DNA from: Oscheius sp. JU75
Taxonomy: Eukaryota; Nematoda; Chromadorea; Rhabditida; Rhabditidae
NCBI GenBank assembly: GCA_037178855.1
Contig: JASJZC010000005.1
Coordinates: forward strand, 3,224,001-3,288,000
Direction: 5' to 3'
DNA: 64,000 nucleotides
Part shown: positions 1 through 9,947 of the stretch, piece by piece
Position numbering within the stretch: position 1 is the first letter of the stretch
Layout: each line of letters starts with the position of its first letter
The notes under the pieces: generated by a model
Database searches by the model: none
The model's input: the letters and a program-made list of their open reading frames with translations, nothing else
Told to the model about the DNA's origin: nothing
Program-made: the position numbers and the translations under genes

Positions 1-875
1 CTGGAATCTGTACCCAGTCTTGTATGTCCAGTCCGGTTTGACGAGGATATTCTTCATCTCGATCACAATTGTATATTTCGGCTGGAGATACGGTGCAGGC
101 AGTGGATCTGGCAGCAGGACGTTTCGCGATGGCTCCACCACGTACTGCAAAATATGCTTGCAAAACAAAGGGCTCTTACATCACGCCACTTCCAAATGCT
201 GTCGTAGATTCTGTAGAAGGGAGCAAGCAAGGCGCCAGAATATTGGTCGTGAATGATGTTCCCGTCCCTGTCTCTTTCGGCTCGTCCTGAACATACGATT
301 CAATTTAAACAAAAGATAATTACCGTAATAGAGAGCAAATGAAACAGCTCCAGCGGCTGCCGATCCAACCATGACAAAGCCGGCTATCTTCGTGTTCTTT
401 TCCATCCGTTCCCGACGTCTCTCCCGCTCTTCTTGCCACTAAAATTGCTTTTTTAGACTGAACCCTGAAAAATGTTACCTTTGAGTCAGACCAGTCGTTT
501 CCATCGCTAGATGAGCTGTTCGCAGTGTCTTCTAGTTTTTCGACTGATTTTTGGAGTGATTTGAAATCATCTTGTACCAAATGTTCGTTTTTAACCTGCA
601 ACACTGTACTAGAAAAGAAATAGTAGACTATACCTCTACAGCTGCTACGAAGACCTGTTCCGGTTGCACCGGCTTTTTCAAATCGAGTACGCACTCTTCA
701 CGCTAAACATTTTTCTTCATATATTACAACAAATAAAAACTTCAATTGGCCGACTGGTGAACGGTGTGATCATCTTCCGGGGAGGAAGTTGAGAGTTGAA
801 AGAGCGTGCCGGGCCCGCAATCTTCAATATGCTCTTCGCTGGTGCAAAGCAGAGAGCAGCTCCTGCCTTCAGCAT
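1..875 (-). CDS. TIMM50: TIM50 subunit of the TIM23 inner-membrane translocase (3' part outside window)
   Basis: Presequence receptor of the TIM23 complex in the mitochondrial inner membrane; it takes over precursors emerging from TOM. The protein begins with a basic, Arg/Ser-rich presequence-like stretch ([15 protein letters not shown]). An acidic linker follows, then one transmembrane helix ([17 protein letters not shown]). The start of the FCP1-like intermembrane-space domain comes next ([18 protein letters not shown]), which matches the TIM50 family. At least six exons are visible, separated by introns of about 36-40 nt. The window edge cuts the gene just after the motif TYKTGYRF, so most of the FCP1-like domain is missing here. 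The start at 875 was chosen because an acceptor-like tttccag lies 5 nt upstream, suggesting a trans-spliced mRNA. Family assignment is secure; individual splice sites were read by eye. Confidence 0.9.
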
Positions 876-1544
876 TTTCTCTGGAAAAGAAGTAGTTAGA
901 TGACATGTTACAAGCGGAAATAATGAAGGGAATGCCACTTGTTCGACATTTTTCAAAAGTGACAAATTTGCATCATGCAAAATAGCAATCAACTTTTGAC
1001 AGTGTTCCAGTCATTTCATACTCGAACACAGGATCTTTTCGGGTTGTTTCTAAAGAAAATAACGCAAGAGCAACGAAGTTACAATGTCAAGAAAGGAAAT
1101 GCTATTTGAAAACGACGCCTAATCATTGTATTGTAGTTACTGTAACTCCATCGCTAATCGTAACGGGACCATTTTAAATTTAGCGGGGATACAGATTTTT
1201 TTTTGTCTGGATGCAACCAATTTCTTAAAAAAAAAAAACCGGAAACTATTCAAACAGATTGCAACACGCAATCAGACTGATTTGAAGTTATATCGATAGA
1301 CTTCTCTAACGTTTTGAATTCCAGCATCTCTCAACTACCTCCGCAGATTGTGTCTAATCCGTGAGCCGTCTCCATAGATCCGACTAAAATTAAGAGGCAT
1401 AGGAAAATCTTTATTCTCGGCTGATATTCACATGTACACGGTTTTGAACAGAAGGGTAGACAGCTTCGTTGACTAAAATTATGCGAGTCTACAGTCGGAA
1501 GGAGGATGGACAAGAGGAGCAAGGGGGAAATGGTGATTCGACAA
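876..1544. other. Intergenic, TIM50 to VAMP
   Basis: No gene recognised. The stretch is AT-rich, with a T run followed by an A run near 1198-1240. It contains the upstream region of TIM50 and the 3' flank of the VAMP gene. Confidence 0.5.
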
Positions 1545-1950
1545 TTACTTCTTGTCAAAAACACCACAGGCACTGAGAATGATCAGAATTAGAATTGTGA
1601 GGCCGATGAGAATGGCCACAACTGAAATGGCGGTCCATTTGGCATTCTTCAGACACATGTGACGCTGGACCCGGGTGGCTGTCGTCTTGAATTGAGCGGA
1701 CTGAAAAGTAGCATTGGATTGATGTCTCTCATCCAAACTCACACTAGCATGAAGAGCCTCGCTTCTACCTTCAATATTTTCCAGCCTATCCCCTCTTTCC
1801 ATGACTGCGGCTACATTCTGAGCCATTTGCTGAATTGAACAGTAGTACACATAAAATACAGGATGATCTTACACTCTTGACGGCCTCGACCTGCTCCCGA
1901 AGACTGTCCATCTTCTGCTGTTGATTATTGGAGGAAGAGTTCTGTGCCAT
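1545..1950 (-). CDS. VAMP/synaptobrevin-type R-SNARE
   Basis: Vesicle membrane SNARE that pairs with Q-SNAREs to drive fusion. Three exons give a protein of about 105 residues: a short Gln/Ser-rich N-terminus, one R-SNARE coiled coil (MAQNVAAVMERGDRLENI, with the zero-layer Arg in MERGD), a linker (FKTTATRVQRHMCLKNAKW) and a single C-terminal membrane anchor ending GVFDKK. There is no longin domain in this reading, so it resembles VAMP8/VAMP4 in architecture. The linker is closest to VAMP7/VAMP8. The acceptor ttgttcag directly abuts the ATG. A longin-like gene lies upstream on the same strand (2660-3491); whether they could be one VAMP7-like gene was considered, but no joining frame was found. 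Confidence 0.85.
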
Positions 1951-2659
1951 CTGAACAAAGAAGTGTGTATGAGAGTGTCCGTATTGGAAGATCGACAGGT
2001 TTCGAACAAACAGGAGCAGGTGCAAAAGAGTCTATTTGGAAACGAGTGTATTCAGACTGGATCTTGTTCAGTCTTCCGACCAATTGCCCTGGGTCCAGAG
2101 CAGTTTTGCACATTCTTGCCATAAATGTGCACCATCAACGAATGGGAATAAAAAGTACGGTATTCGGAATGAAACGGAAGAGAAACATAGGTAAAGGTTG
2201 TTTGAGCAGAAAGGCACAATCGATAGAGAGTGTGACTCACGGAAACGCAAAGGCAAACAGACGACGGGTTGGCAGGAGCACGGTGGCAGGTAAGATCACT
2301 CTATTACCAATTAGCACTTTTTCGGAAAGCGAGGAAGGGAATCGATAAAAGAGCCGAACATTGAGCGACGCTATCAGTTCGGGGCAAGAAGGGCGAAAGA
2401 AGCATGAATCAGAAATGACAGTACGAAAATACACCACATGACGTTCATCGAGGTGTTTAAAAATGGGTGCATGAATAATTTCCTTAATCTGTAGGTAATC
2501 AAACTAAGAAATATAGTACTAGTTAAGTCATTCTACTTAGTATAACACTGTTTGTGTGGGAAAAGCACACGTCAAGATGTTGACTGTGGACCTATCGGAA
2601 GAGACCGCATGACGCAGGAGCAAAAACAGTTTTGTGCTCAACCCTATTTTAGAGTTAGA

Positions 2660-3491
2660 GACCGAAACTAATAAATATGGGAGCGGATAAAATGTCTGCA
2701 AGTGCGGGAACACCATGACAACCAGAGCTATTGTTGCGAAAGAATAGGTCGAGTAGTTGAAGAAAAGGGAGAAAAGATAGTGGACAGAGAGCTGATAAAG
2801 AACGTCCCGAATTGCCTTTAATCTTCTGAGGGAAAGAGGGAACAAGAGTGGGTGAGAAGGGAAGAAACTACAAATATTGACAGAGGGCGAACTGCTACGC
2901 GTTCATTCTCTATGCTGTTAGGACGAGGTATCCTGGATTAGGGCACTGTCAGACTTTTTCGAAACAGTTGGGGGGAGAAGGGAGGAAACTCACGAGAATG
3001 GAACTGATGGCTTGGTCCAGATGTCCCTGAAGAGCTCGAGGTTCAACCGTCGGGACGAGCATGATTGTCTGAGCATCGCTCATCAGAACTGTCTGAAAGG
3101 AATGCTCGTTTCGGATTGATATCATCCCTAGACCTTCAAAGAGTCGAGGAATCTCTGGGCGTCATCTAGAGACAGGTCACACTCTGCTATACAGAGATAT
3201 ACAAGAGTACATGGCTCTTCGGTATGAACGGAGTAAAACAGAATGAATCCATCCAAGTCGATCTTTCCCTGGTTGTTGAAGTGGATCTTTATTCGCTGTT
3301 TTGCGATTTTGATAATCTCATTTTCACTTGGAGGCTCAATCTAGAAGATTCTTTTGTATCAGTTCTTTCTAACACAAAACCTGAATAAGGTCCGAGGAGA
3401 CTGGCAGGTCGTAGTGACAGCTTACTACAGTCTCGAGATCTCCCGAGAAAGACGGACGACAGACGATGGCACTGCTCACGCGGCCTGGCAT
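2660..3491 (-). CDS. Possible longin-domain trafficking protein, 3' end unresolved
   Basis: Three exons are well supported by frame and by gt/ag junctions of about 38 nt. They begin at an ATG two bases after an acceptor-like attccag. The exons encode roughly 140 residues, including IEPPSENEIIKIAKQR, DGFILFYSVHTEEPC and LVYLCIAECDLSLDDAQRFL. The last two resemble the strand-strand-helix pattern of longin domains in VAMP7 and SEC22. The 3' end is uncertain. A fourth exon after ctctttccctcag stays open in the expected frame to a stop near 2660. In a different frame the same stretch encodes a hydrophobic, membrane-like segment. The SNARE motif of SEC22/VAMP7 was not found. This is a weak family assignment; the first three exons are likely real. 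Confidence 0.4.
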
Positions 3492-4252
3492 TTCTGGAAT
3501 CGGGAGAAATGAAAAGAGAGCGGTGAGGCAAAAAAACAACCGATCGATATTCCTGTCTGTTCGTGATCAATCGCGTCATTCAAAACAGCTGATAAGTAGT
3601 TCGATCTTTTGTCAGAAGCTCACAGACTGGGGAACCGGAGATTGTTGCCAGCAAAAGATTCTCACTCGGATCCTACCTTTTCTACCTTTACAATTTTCAA
3701 GAGGCGTCTGTTCACACATGTCAACTCTAACTCTAACCCTTGACAAATGTATGCGGACTTTTTTACAAGTGTTATCCCAGATTAGAGCTGATAGGGCGAG
3801 CTTGAAGAAAGCAACACTGTTCAAAATGCGAAAAGTGCTCTGGGTCGCTCCATTAGGAGCGTATGCGATTGGTTTTCTTTTAGAACAGAACAAACTCGAC
3901 TCTATCTGACACAATCTGTCTTCAGAAACTGTCTCTCTCTCGATTCCTTGCATCCAAAAATCAGTGGGAGTAGCCCTGGAAACCCCTCAAACAAGAAGAC
4001 GTCTTTTCAATTGTTTATTCTAACAAAAAAATGATGAAAACAGCACAAATGAGAAAAATGGAGACTCATTTTTGGGTCTCCAGACTCGTACTTAACAACG
4101 GGAAGAGAGGACTATTTTGAGAGTGAGAGTACACGTGACAAATTGAGAAACTAGACGGTCCCTGAACTAGACAATTTTCTTGAAAAGATGAGGTCGATGG
4201 GCAGCTCTTTTACACAGTATTTACATTCGAATATACAAGCAGGGGAGAAAGA
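3492..4252. other. Intergenic, longin-like gene to ATG101
   Basis: No gene recognised. Open frames on both strands between 3466 and 3953 overlap each other and show no recognisable family. The right part is the 3' flank of ATG101. Confidence 0.4.
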
Positions 4253-5876
4253 CTAGATGACCAGGTCCTTGATGAGACGACTGACTCGGTTGAACGAAGA
4301 CTGGTGTTGCACTGAAAGATAATACTGGGATCAGCTCAGAGAAGGACCTACTGGCAGCTGTTTTGGGACGAAGGAATCGGAAGTTATAGGGCTGACAGTC
4401 CGAGTAACTCGTGTCGTACACGTCTTCCAACTCGATTCTGAAGTTTCTGATTCAAACTGTATCGAGAACAGATTACCTGGTAGGCATTTTGGGTAAGTAT
4501 TGTGGTCTATTGATGGTGGAACACATGTTGAGGATGATGTCGCTGAGCGACTCGGCTACAGTCTCCTTCATTCGAGAGAACTCATCCAAAGTGGCCACTT
4601 TGAAGATATCCAATACGATATTCCATCGCTCCCAGGTGTTATTCTCATCGGGAAGAGGCCAGCTTCGCCTCTTGATCTGGAAGAACTCCATGCCGAACGT
4701 GGTCACCATCAGAGGAACTGAAAGGAGCTTTTGAACCAAAAACAGACGGAATAAATACCAGCAGTCTCGATAGGGCTTCCTACTGGAGTTCTTCTGGGAG
4801 AGGAGAAGGCATTAGTCTCGAGGTCAGCTCTGAAGGTCTTGATGTTCTCGTCGACCTTGTGAAAGAGCTCCTGACTGTTGAGTCTCACCTAAAAGCCATG
4901 TGTTCTTTGGGCAAACCGGTCTCTGCTTCCGTCCTCTAACATTTTTGGCCTTGGCTGTCTTCGAACACCCGCCCAAAATCTTCAAAATACTCACATATGT
5001 CAGATCGACATAGGGACAGTCGACCTCGGCGATCCCAAGAGATCCCAGGGAATAGTTGCAGTCGTTGGAGTAACAGAACTAAAATAGTTTTACTATGATC
5101 ATCGGAATTCGTTTCATGTTTGAACCGCACTCCCAATTCGTCACGTGAAAAGCACATCACGCGGTCGGCAGCAATAGACGGCACGGAGATCACGCGGCTG
5201 TCTGCACTTGTACCCCGGAAGGCCTTTTTGGATTTTCGACTTATGATAGCGATAGCGATTTGACAATGATTTCTTTTTAGATTCTCGATCTATGAGAGAA
5301 AGAGAACGGGACTATTACTAAAAGTTATCAAACTCTGATTGGGAAAACATGGGAAGAAATATTGACAATGCCATCCAAACACTCTTTCTCTCGTGCTGAT
5401 TTTTAGAGACATGGAGAAAACGAAAACATGTTCGAGACTGTACAACTCACTTTGGCAGAAGTTCTGTGGAGAAGAAGGGAATGTAACAGACAAGAGAGCA
5501 CGTCGTTCACTTGACGAAGCTCCAAACTCTGAAATTTCGTCGATTATTTTGTGTTGAAATTTGTTAGAAAAAGGTGTGGTTTCTACTTTTCTCACTTGAG
5601 AAGACTCGTTTAGCTACGAACTGAAATGTCAGAACTTTTCAATCATTGAAAGAGTAAACCGATTGCAAAATCGTGAACAACTTCTTGTAAAGGTAAGGTA
5701 AAATATGAAGAAATCGATTTTTCTCTGGATTCACAACAGAAAGGGCTTGAAACTAGTCATATGATGGCCACAGACTGGAATAAACCTTTCTGACTTGCGA
5801 GGAATAGTTCGTACGATATTAAGGAACAAGAAAAGAGGAAACTTACCAAACGGTACTCGTGTTCTCTTGCATTCAT
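4253..5876 (-). CDS. ATG101: ATG101 autophagy-initiation HORMA protein
   Basis: Subunit of the ULK1/Atg1 initiation complex; it pairs with ATG13 through HORMA domains (EPG-9 in C. elegans). Seven exons assemble. The first is tiny, MNAREHEYRL at 5876-5847. The second is at 5528-5451 (SLELRQVNDVLSCLLHSLLL). Later ones carry NYSLGSLGIAEVDCPYVDL, RRSWPLPDENNTWERWNIV, INRPQYLPKMPTR and the C-terminus RVSRLIKDLVI. All align with animal ATG101. The first two introns are about 320 and 370 nt, far longer than the usual 36-40 nt here. The 'WF finger' of human ATG101 (W-P-F) reads W-P-L here, so the aromatic at the second position is replaced. Confidence 0.9.
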
Positions 5877-6451
5877 GCGACCTGTCTGCTCTCCGAACTG
5901 AAGACTCCGATGAGAGAGGGCGAACGGACAGACGACGGGGAGATAGACACGCAGAGAGACGCAGCGATAAGAGACGCGAGACGCAGAGAAACTCAGCTGA
6001 TGTCGGGGACCAGACGAGGGTCGGCTGGTACCAGGTGTGTCTGCAAACCCTATTAGAATTCATATACTAATGTGGAGGGAAGAGAGAGAGAGAGTTAGGA
6101 AAGGAAATGAAATGGATTAATAGAAACTAGCAGAAAAAAAGAATAACTGATGTTGTGTCTAGAAAAGAAGCTGATAAGGAAACCGAATTAGAGAGAGAGA
6201 AAAGCCGGTGCAAAGGATCAGAAAGCGGCGGATAGACAAACAAGACAGAAGACGGAACGGAGCCACTTTGGAGTAAACGAATCGATTAGAGTGATGACAA
6301 GACTACGCAATCTGTTGAAATCACGATGATCTAAACGGGGCACCTCGTGGCGAAGGTCAGACAAACGAGAGTGAGAGGATAGGGAAAAATAACTCGAGGG
6401 GGTTGTCAACAATGGGATCACATAGGGAGTGTAAACATCTGGCCGGACAAA
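5877..6451. other. Intergenic, ATG101 to small TM gene
   Basis: Purine-rich, low-complexity sequence (repeated GAGA and AGACG runs near 5900-6000 and 6080-6200). It includes the ATG101 upstream region. No gene was recognised on either strand. Confidence 0.4.
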
Positions 6452-6960
6452 CTACACTTTTTGAACCACTCTTTGGAATCTTTCAGCCGCACCGATGAGA
6501 TACTTAGTTGAAAATATTCTGCTACTTCTACTGAGAATTGAGGAAATGGTATACGGTGGTCGGAGGGACAAGGGACATCCTACGAGAAATTAACCTGAAC
6601 TCAACAAAACAAGCATAGACTAGAACCATCAAAATAAAAGATCCGACAGTATACAGGGCTTCTACGCCTGCAGGCATGAAAAGACGACAGTATTGCAACA
6701 GCCTTAGTCTACCAGAATCTTCTGACAGCCTCACAGTATTCAGATGCTTCTTGTCCAGCTTCCGTAACTTCAGGACGATGCACTCTCCTGTTCGAACAAA
6801 ACCAAATTGGGGATTTGGGCTCAGAGCAGGATCAGAGCACTTTCAGTCTTCCCTTGTGACCCTGAGGGTTTCCGAGAACTATATCAAACACCGCTGTGGA
6901 TACAAGGAAAACCACTTGAAGCCAGAAAGACCGAGCACGGGCTCCATCTTTCTTCTCCAT
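6452..6960 (-). CDS. Small two-TM membrane protein, family not recognised
   Basis: Four exons with gt/ag introns give about 108 residues. The order is a basic N-terminus (MEKKDGARARS), a first hydrophobic segment (FWLQVVFLVSTAVFDIVLG), a charged loop (LKLRKLDKKHLNTVRLSEDS), a second hydrophobic segment (ALYTVGSFILMVLVYACF) and a basic tail ending ERFQRVVQKV. All four junctions keep one frame, which makes the model convincing although no family could be named. A diverged copy of its first exon lies in inverted orientation at about 7084-7440 and is disrupted there, so the locus has undergone a local inverted duplication. Confidence 0.65.
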
Positions 6961-7083
6961 CTTCTCTTCGATAGCGCTATAGGAGACGGTTTCTGACGAC
7001 TGGTGTCTTTCGAAAGCGAGTCAACATTTTTCGTTCCGCTTTTGTCAGTTGTCGAATTTACTTCGAGTTTTATACGCTAGCTT

Positions 7084-7445
7084 GGACTCGCTTTCCAAAG
7101 GCAGTTGACACGATCGCCAGCTCCAGTAACGGCGTTTGCTCCAATTCTCCCAAGAACAATGTGGATTTTCTTTTCCCAAGAGTAGCCAATGACACCAAGA
7201 CATAATACTACAGCAGTAACAAAGCAGTAGCGCCACAGATTATCGTTTGTTATAGTGAAGAGACGGCAAAAAGGACAGCTAGCTCGTGAACCCGCCACCT
7301 GCACGCAGCCGTCGAAGATGGAGGCCCCGAAAGATGCTCGGTCTTCCTGGCCTTGAATGGTTTTCCTTAAATCCACAGCGGTATTTGGTATAGTTCTTGG
7401 AGACCCTTGGAGCCGTAAAGGAAGACAGATGACAGATGTGCTCTG
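7084..7445 (+). pseudogene. Inverted, disrupted copy of the two-TM gene's first exon
   Basis: Read on the plus strand, this stretch matches the upstream region and first exon of the gene at 6452-6960, which lies on the minus strand. Shared pieces include actcgctttc, tcgaagatggag and the peptide run MVFLKSTAVFGIVLGDP, against VVFLVSTAVFDIVLGNP in the intact gene. The copy carries a frameshift and an in-frame TGA just before the hydrophobic segment, plus an insertion of about 200 nt upstream of the ATG. The two copies form an imperfect inverted repeat across 6850-7440. Confidence 0.6.
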
Positions 7446-9947
7446 CATCAAATTCTATTCTGACGGTAGAATTTACTGACAGTACTTCTGGTAAGAGTGA
7501 TTGTTCCTCATTACATTTGAGGAAGGCGGTTTGAACTGGATGCTGCTGCAGAGTCGCAAAGTGGAATCAGTTGGCTGCCTAAACCTGTGCAAACGACCGA
7601 ATGGATTACAACCTGGGCTCCACAAAGTCGCAGAAGCTTGGGATGTGGCCAAAATTGTTGAGGAGACTCGAGTACGAGCGACAGAGAAATGTGGCTGTTG
7701 CGGACGAGGTGAACGAAGATAACTTGTGAAGTCACCTTGATCGATGCGAGAAGACTGTAGCTGAGGCTAGTGTGTAAAAAAAGTCGGCCTGTGCCCGAGT
7801 GGAAAGCGCCGGAGTGAAAGGTTCTGACGAGAAACCGCGAGGATCTGGAAAATGAGATGATTGAGCAGCCGGAAAATATGTTGCTGACTCTCTCCGCGAA
7901 TCCAAAGTCCTCTCTTCGTAACTGTCAAAAACCTCATTGTCTCATTCACAACTGGAGAGAATGACATTACTATCCATTCCACAGTTCGCTTACTCAATTT
8001 ACGGAAAACCCAGCACCCAGTAAATGTTCATATTATTGTGGAAATACAACAAACCACTACTTTTTACGAGAGAGTTTGTGGTGACATTACCGCCGCGACG
8101 GTCACATGGCTCACCGTACTTTCCCCTTCGAAAGAGACCCCTCCACCTGATAAAAATAGTAAATCAGCTTGTCCCCGAACTTAAGTCGTCGTGTGACTGC
8201 CTCTCTCTCTCTCTGTGTCTCGTGCTTCGTATTATCCGTCGGATAAACCAGGTGGAAATAACCCCTCGTGTACTGTCATTGTCGTCTGCCTCCTGATGAC
8301 CTTCTTCCGTCCGACTGACGTCAAGCCGGTGGAGTCATTCTACGTAACCTTTCAGCTGCTGCTACCCGCGTAACCTAATTAATTCATAACTTATTAATGC
8401 GTTATTTTTGTTTTGTTTAAAAGTGCTTTTCCTGGTAATATCGATACTTCAATAGCAGCAGATTATGAGTTCTTCAAATATTTATGCGTGTGACACATTT
8501 GGTTTTCGAGGGGGATGAGTAGCACGTGAACAATGTCTCTGCAGACTGTTCTTTAGATTCTCACCTCCGTCTAGACGTACATTTGAGAAAAAAACCCTAA
8601 CAGTATAAGACTCACCCCTCGTATCCGACTAATCTTTCCGACATTCGAGCCTTCTATTCCCGGTTCCTTACGTAGTCTAATCCACTGTACCTGCCCTCGT
8701 GATCTCGGGGATTGTAGCTGACACGGTAAGTCACAAGAACTGGGAATCGTATTCTGGGTCAGGCGCCTCGTAAAAATAACTCTTCCAAGTCCAAACATCT
8801 TTTTATTCGCATCAGATTCTTGAGATCAGGCTCTATCCCGGATTCCACCTCTCTCATCCCTGATTAGTCGGACCCTCAAAGGAGTAGTAGGCTCCAGATT
8901 GGCGCGGACAACAGGAGCCAGTGAAGTCACTTTTAGTCGGGGATTACTTCCGGACTGATTATTTAGACTGTTCTAAACTACCGTGGAACCCAATCTCTCA
9001 CGCCTACATTGTATACACAGCCAAGTTTTGGCGTCAGTTTATTTGAGCTTGTACTGTACTTCCGTTTTTGGCTCTTTTGAACTTGTCTTGGTGGTGATCT
9101 TCTCTCAAGCATCTTCCAATAACTTTGCTGACTGAATTCTGTCCCAAGAAAGGTACCCTACTTCTTATAGAGAGCACCCTCGGAACACACAGTAGTTGAC
9201 CTAGGTTCCGGCCGGAGGTGCTTTTGACTCATTGCCGCAGGTCATGCTTCCATCTTGATCAATTCCCAGACAGACTTGTATGTAATCTAACCGATACAAT
9301 TCTTTCTTTCTCCCAATCCACTCATAATCCTGGCTAATTTAAAGGGCGGGGAGACAATGTCCCGCCACGACGTGCTACTCATTCGACGGAAAGGGCAGCC
9401 TGGCACGAGGCCAGGAGTCTTTCTGGCCTCACGCCAAATAAACCACGCCCCTTATGAACTTTGAAAGTCTCCTATTTTCAAAAATAGACCTATGTCTCAC
9501 TGCCTTCTTGTCTCGATGAGTCCCGGGAGACCCGAAAGAAGCTTTGGAATAATTAATAGTCAATTCCTATGTCAGTATTGACTTTTTGAGACACTTTAAA
9601 CTCGCGGATTTTTTATAAGTAGTTTCTTGGGGTCGTGTCCTCATTTACGACCCGCGTGATGTTGCGTTCCTCTCTTCTTTTTTGCCTCTTTTCGTTGAAA
9701 CCGAACCCTAACAAATTATCTTTTTCAGGTCTGTCTGTTATCAAGAAGCAATGTGTCTTGCCGACTGCTAGCCAGTCAAGGTTCGTTTTTTGTAAACCGC
9801 CCAAGTCCACCGATAAACTCTCTTCTCGTCTCATGTTTCAATCAGAAAGAGTCCTATTGAGAGATTCGACCATTCGAATGGACAAAGACTCATAAGAAAG
9901 TTGCAGGCAGATGCCGGATACTCCATTAGCGAATGATGATCCGACAG
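7446..9947. other. Long intergenic region upstream of FNIP
   Basis: No gene could be assigned. Short open frames occur near 7500-7720 (plus) and 7767-7997 (minus) without recognisable products. A perfect cyclic-AMP-response-type palindrome, TGACGTCA, lies at 8316-8323. A small palindromic GC-rich stretch lies near 9395-9440. The right end is the FNIP upstream region. Confidence 0.4.

Noticed and set aside
1545-3491. Longin-like exons plus R-SNARE exons as one VAMP7-type gene
   Set aside because: No continuous frame with usable splice sites joins them, and the SNARE gene has its own ATG abutting an acceptor.
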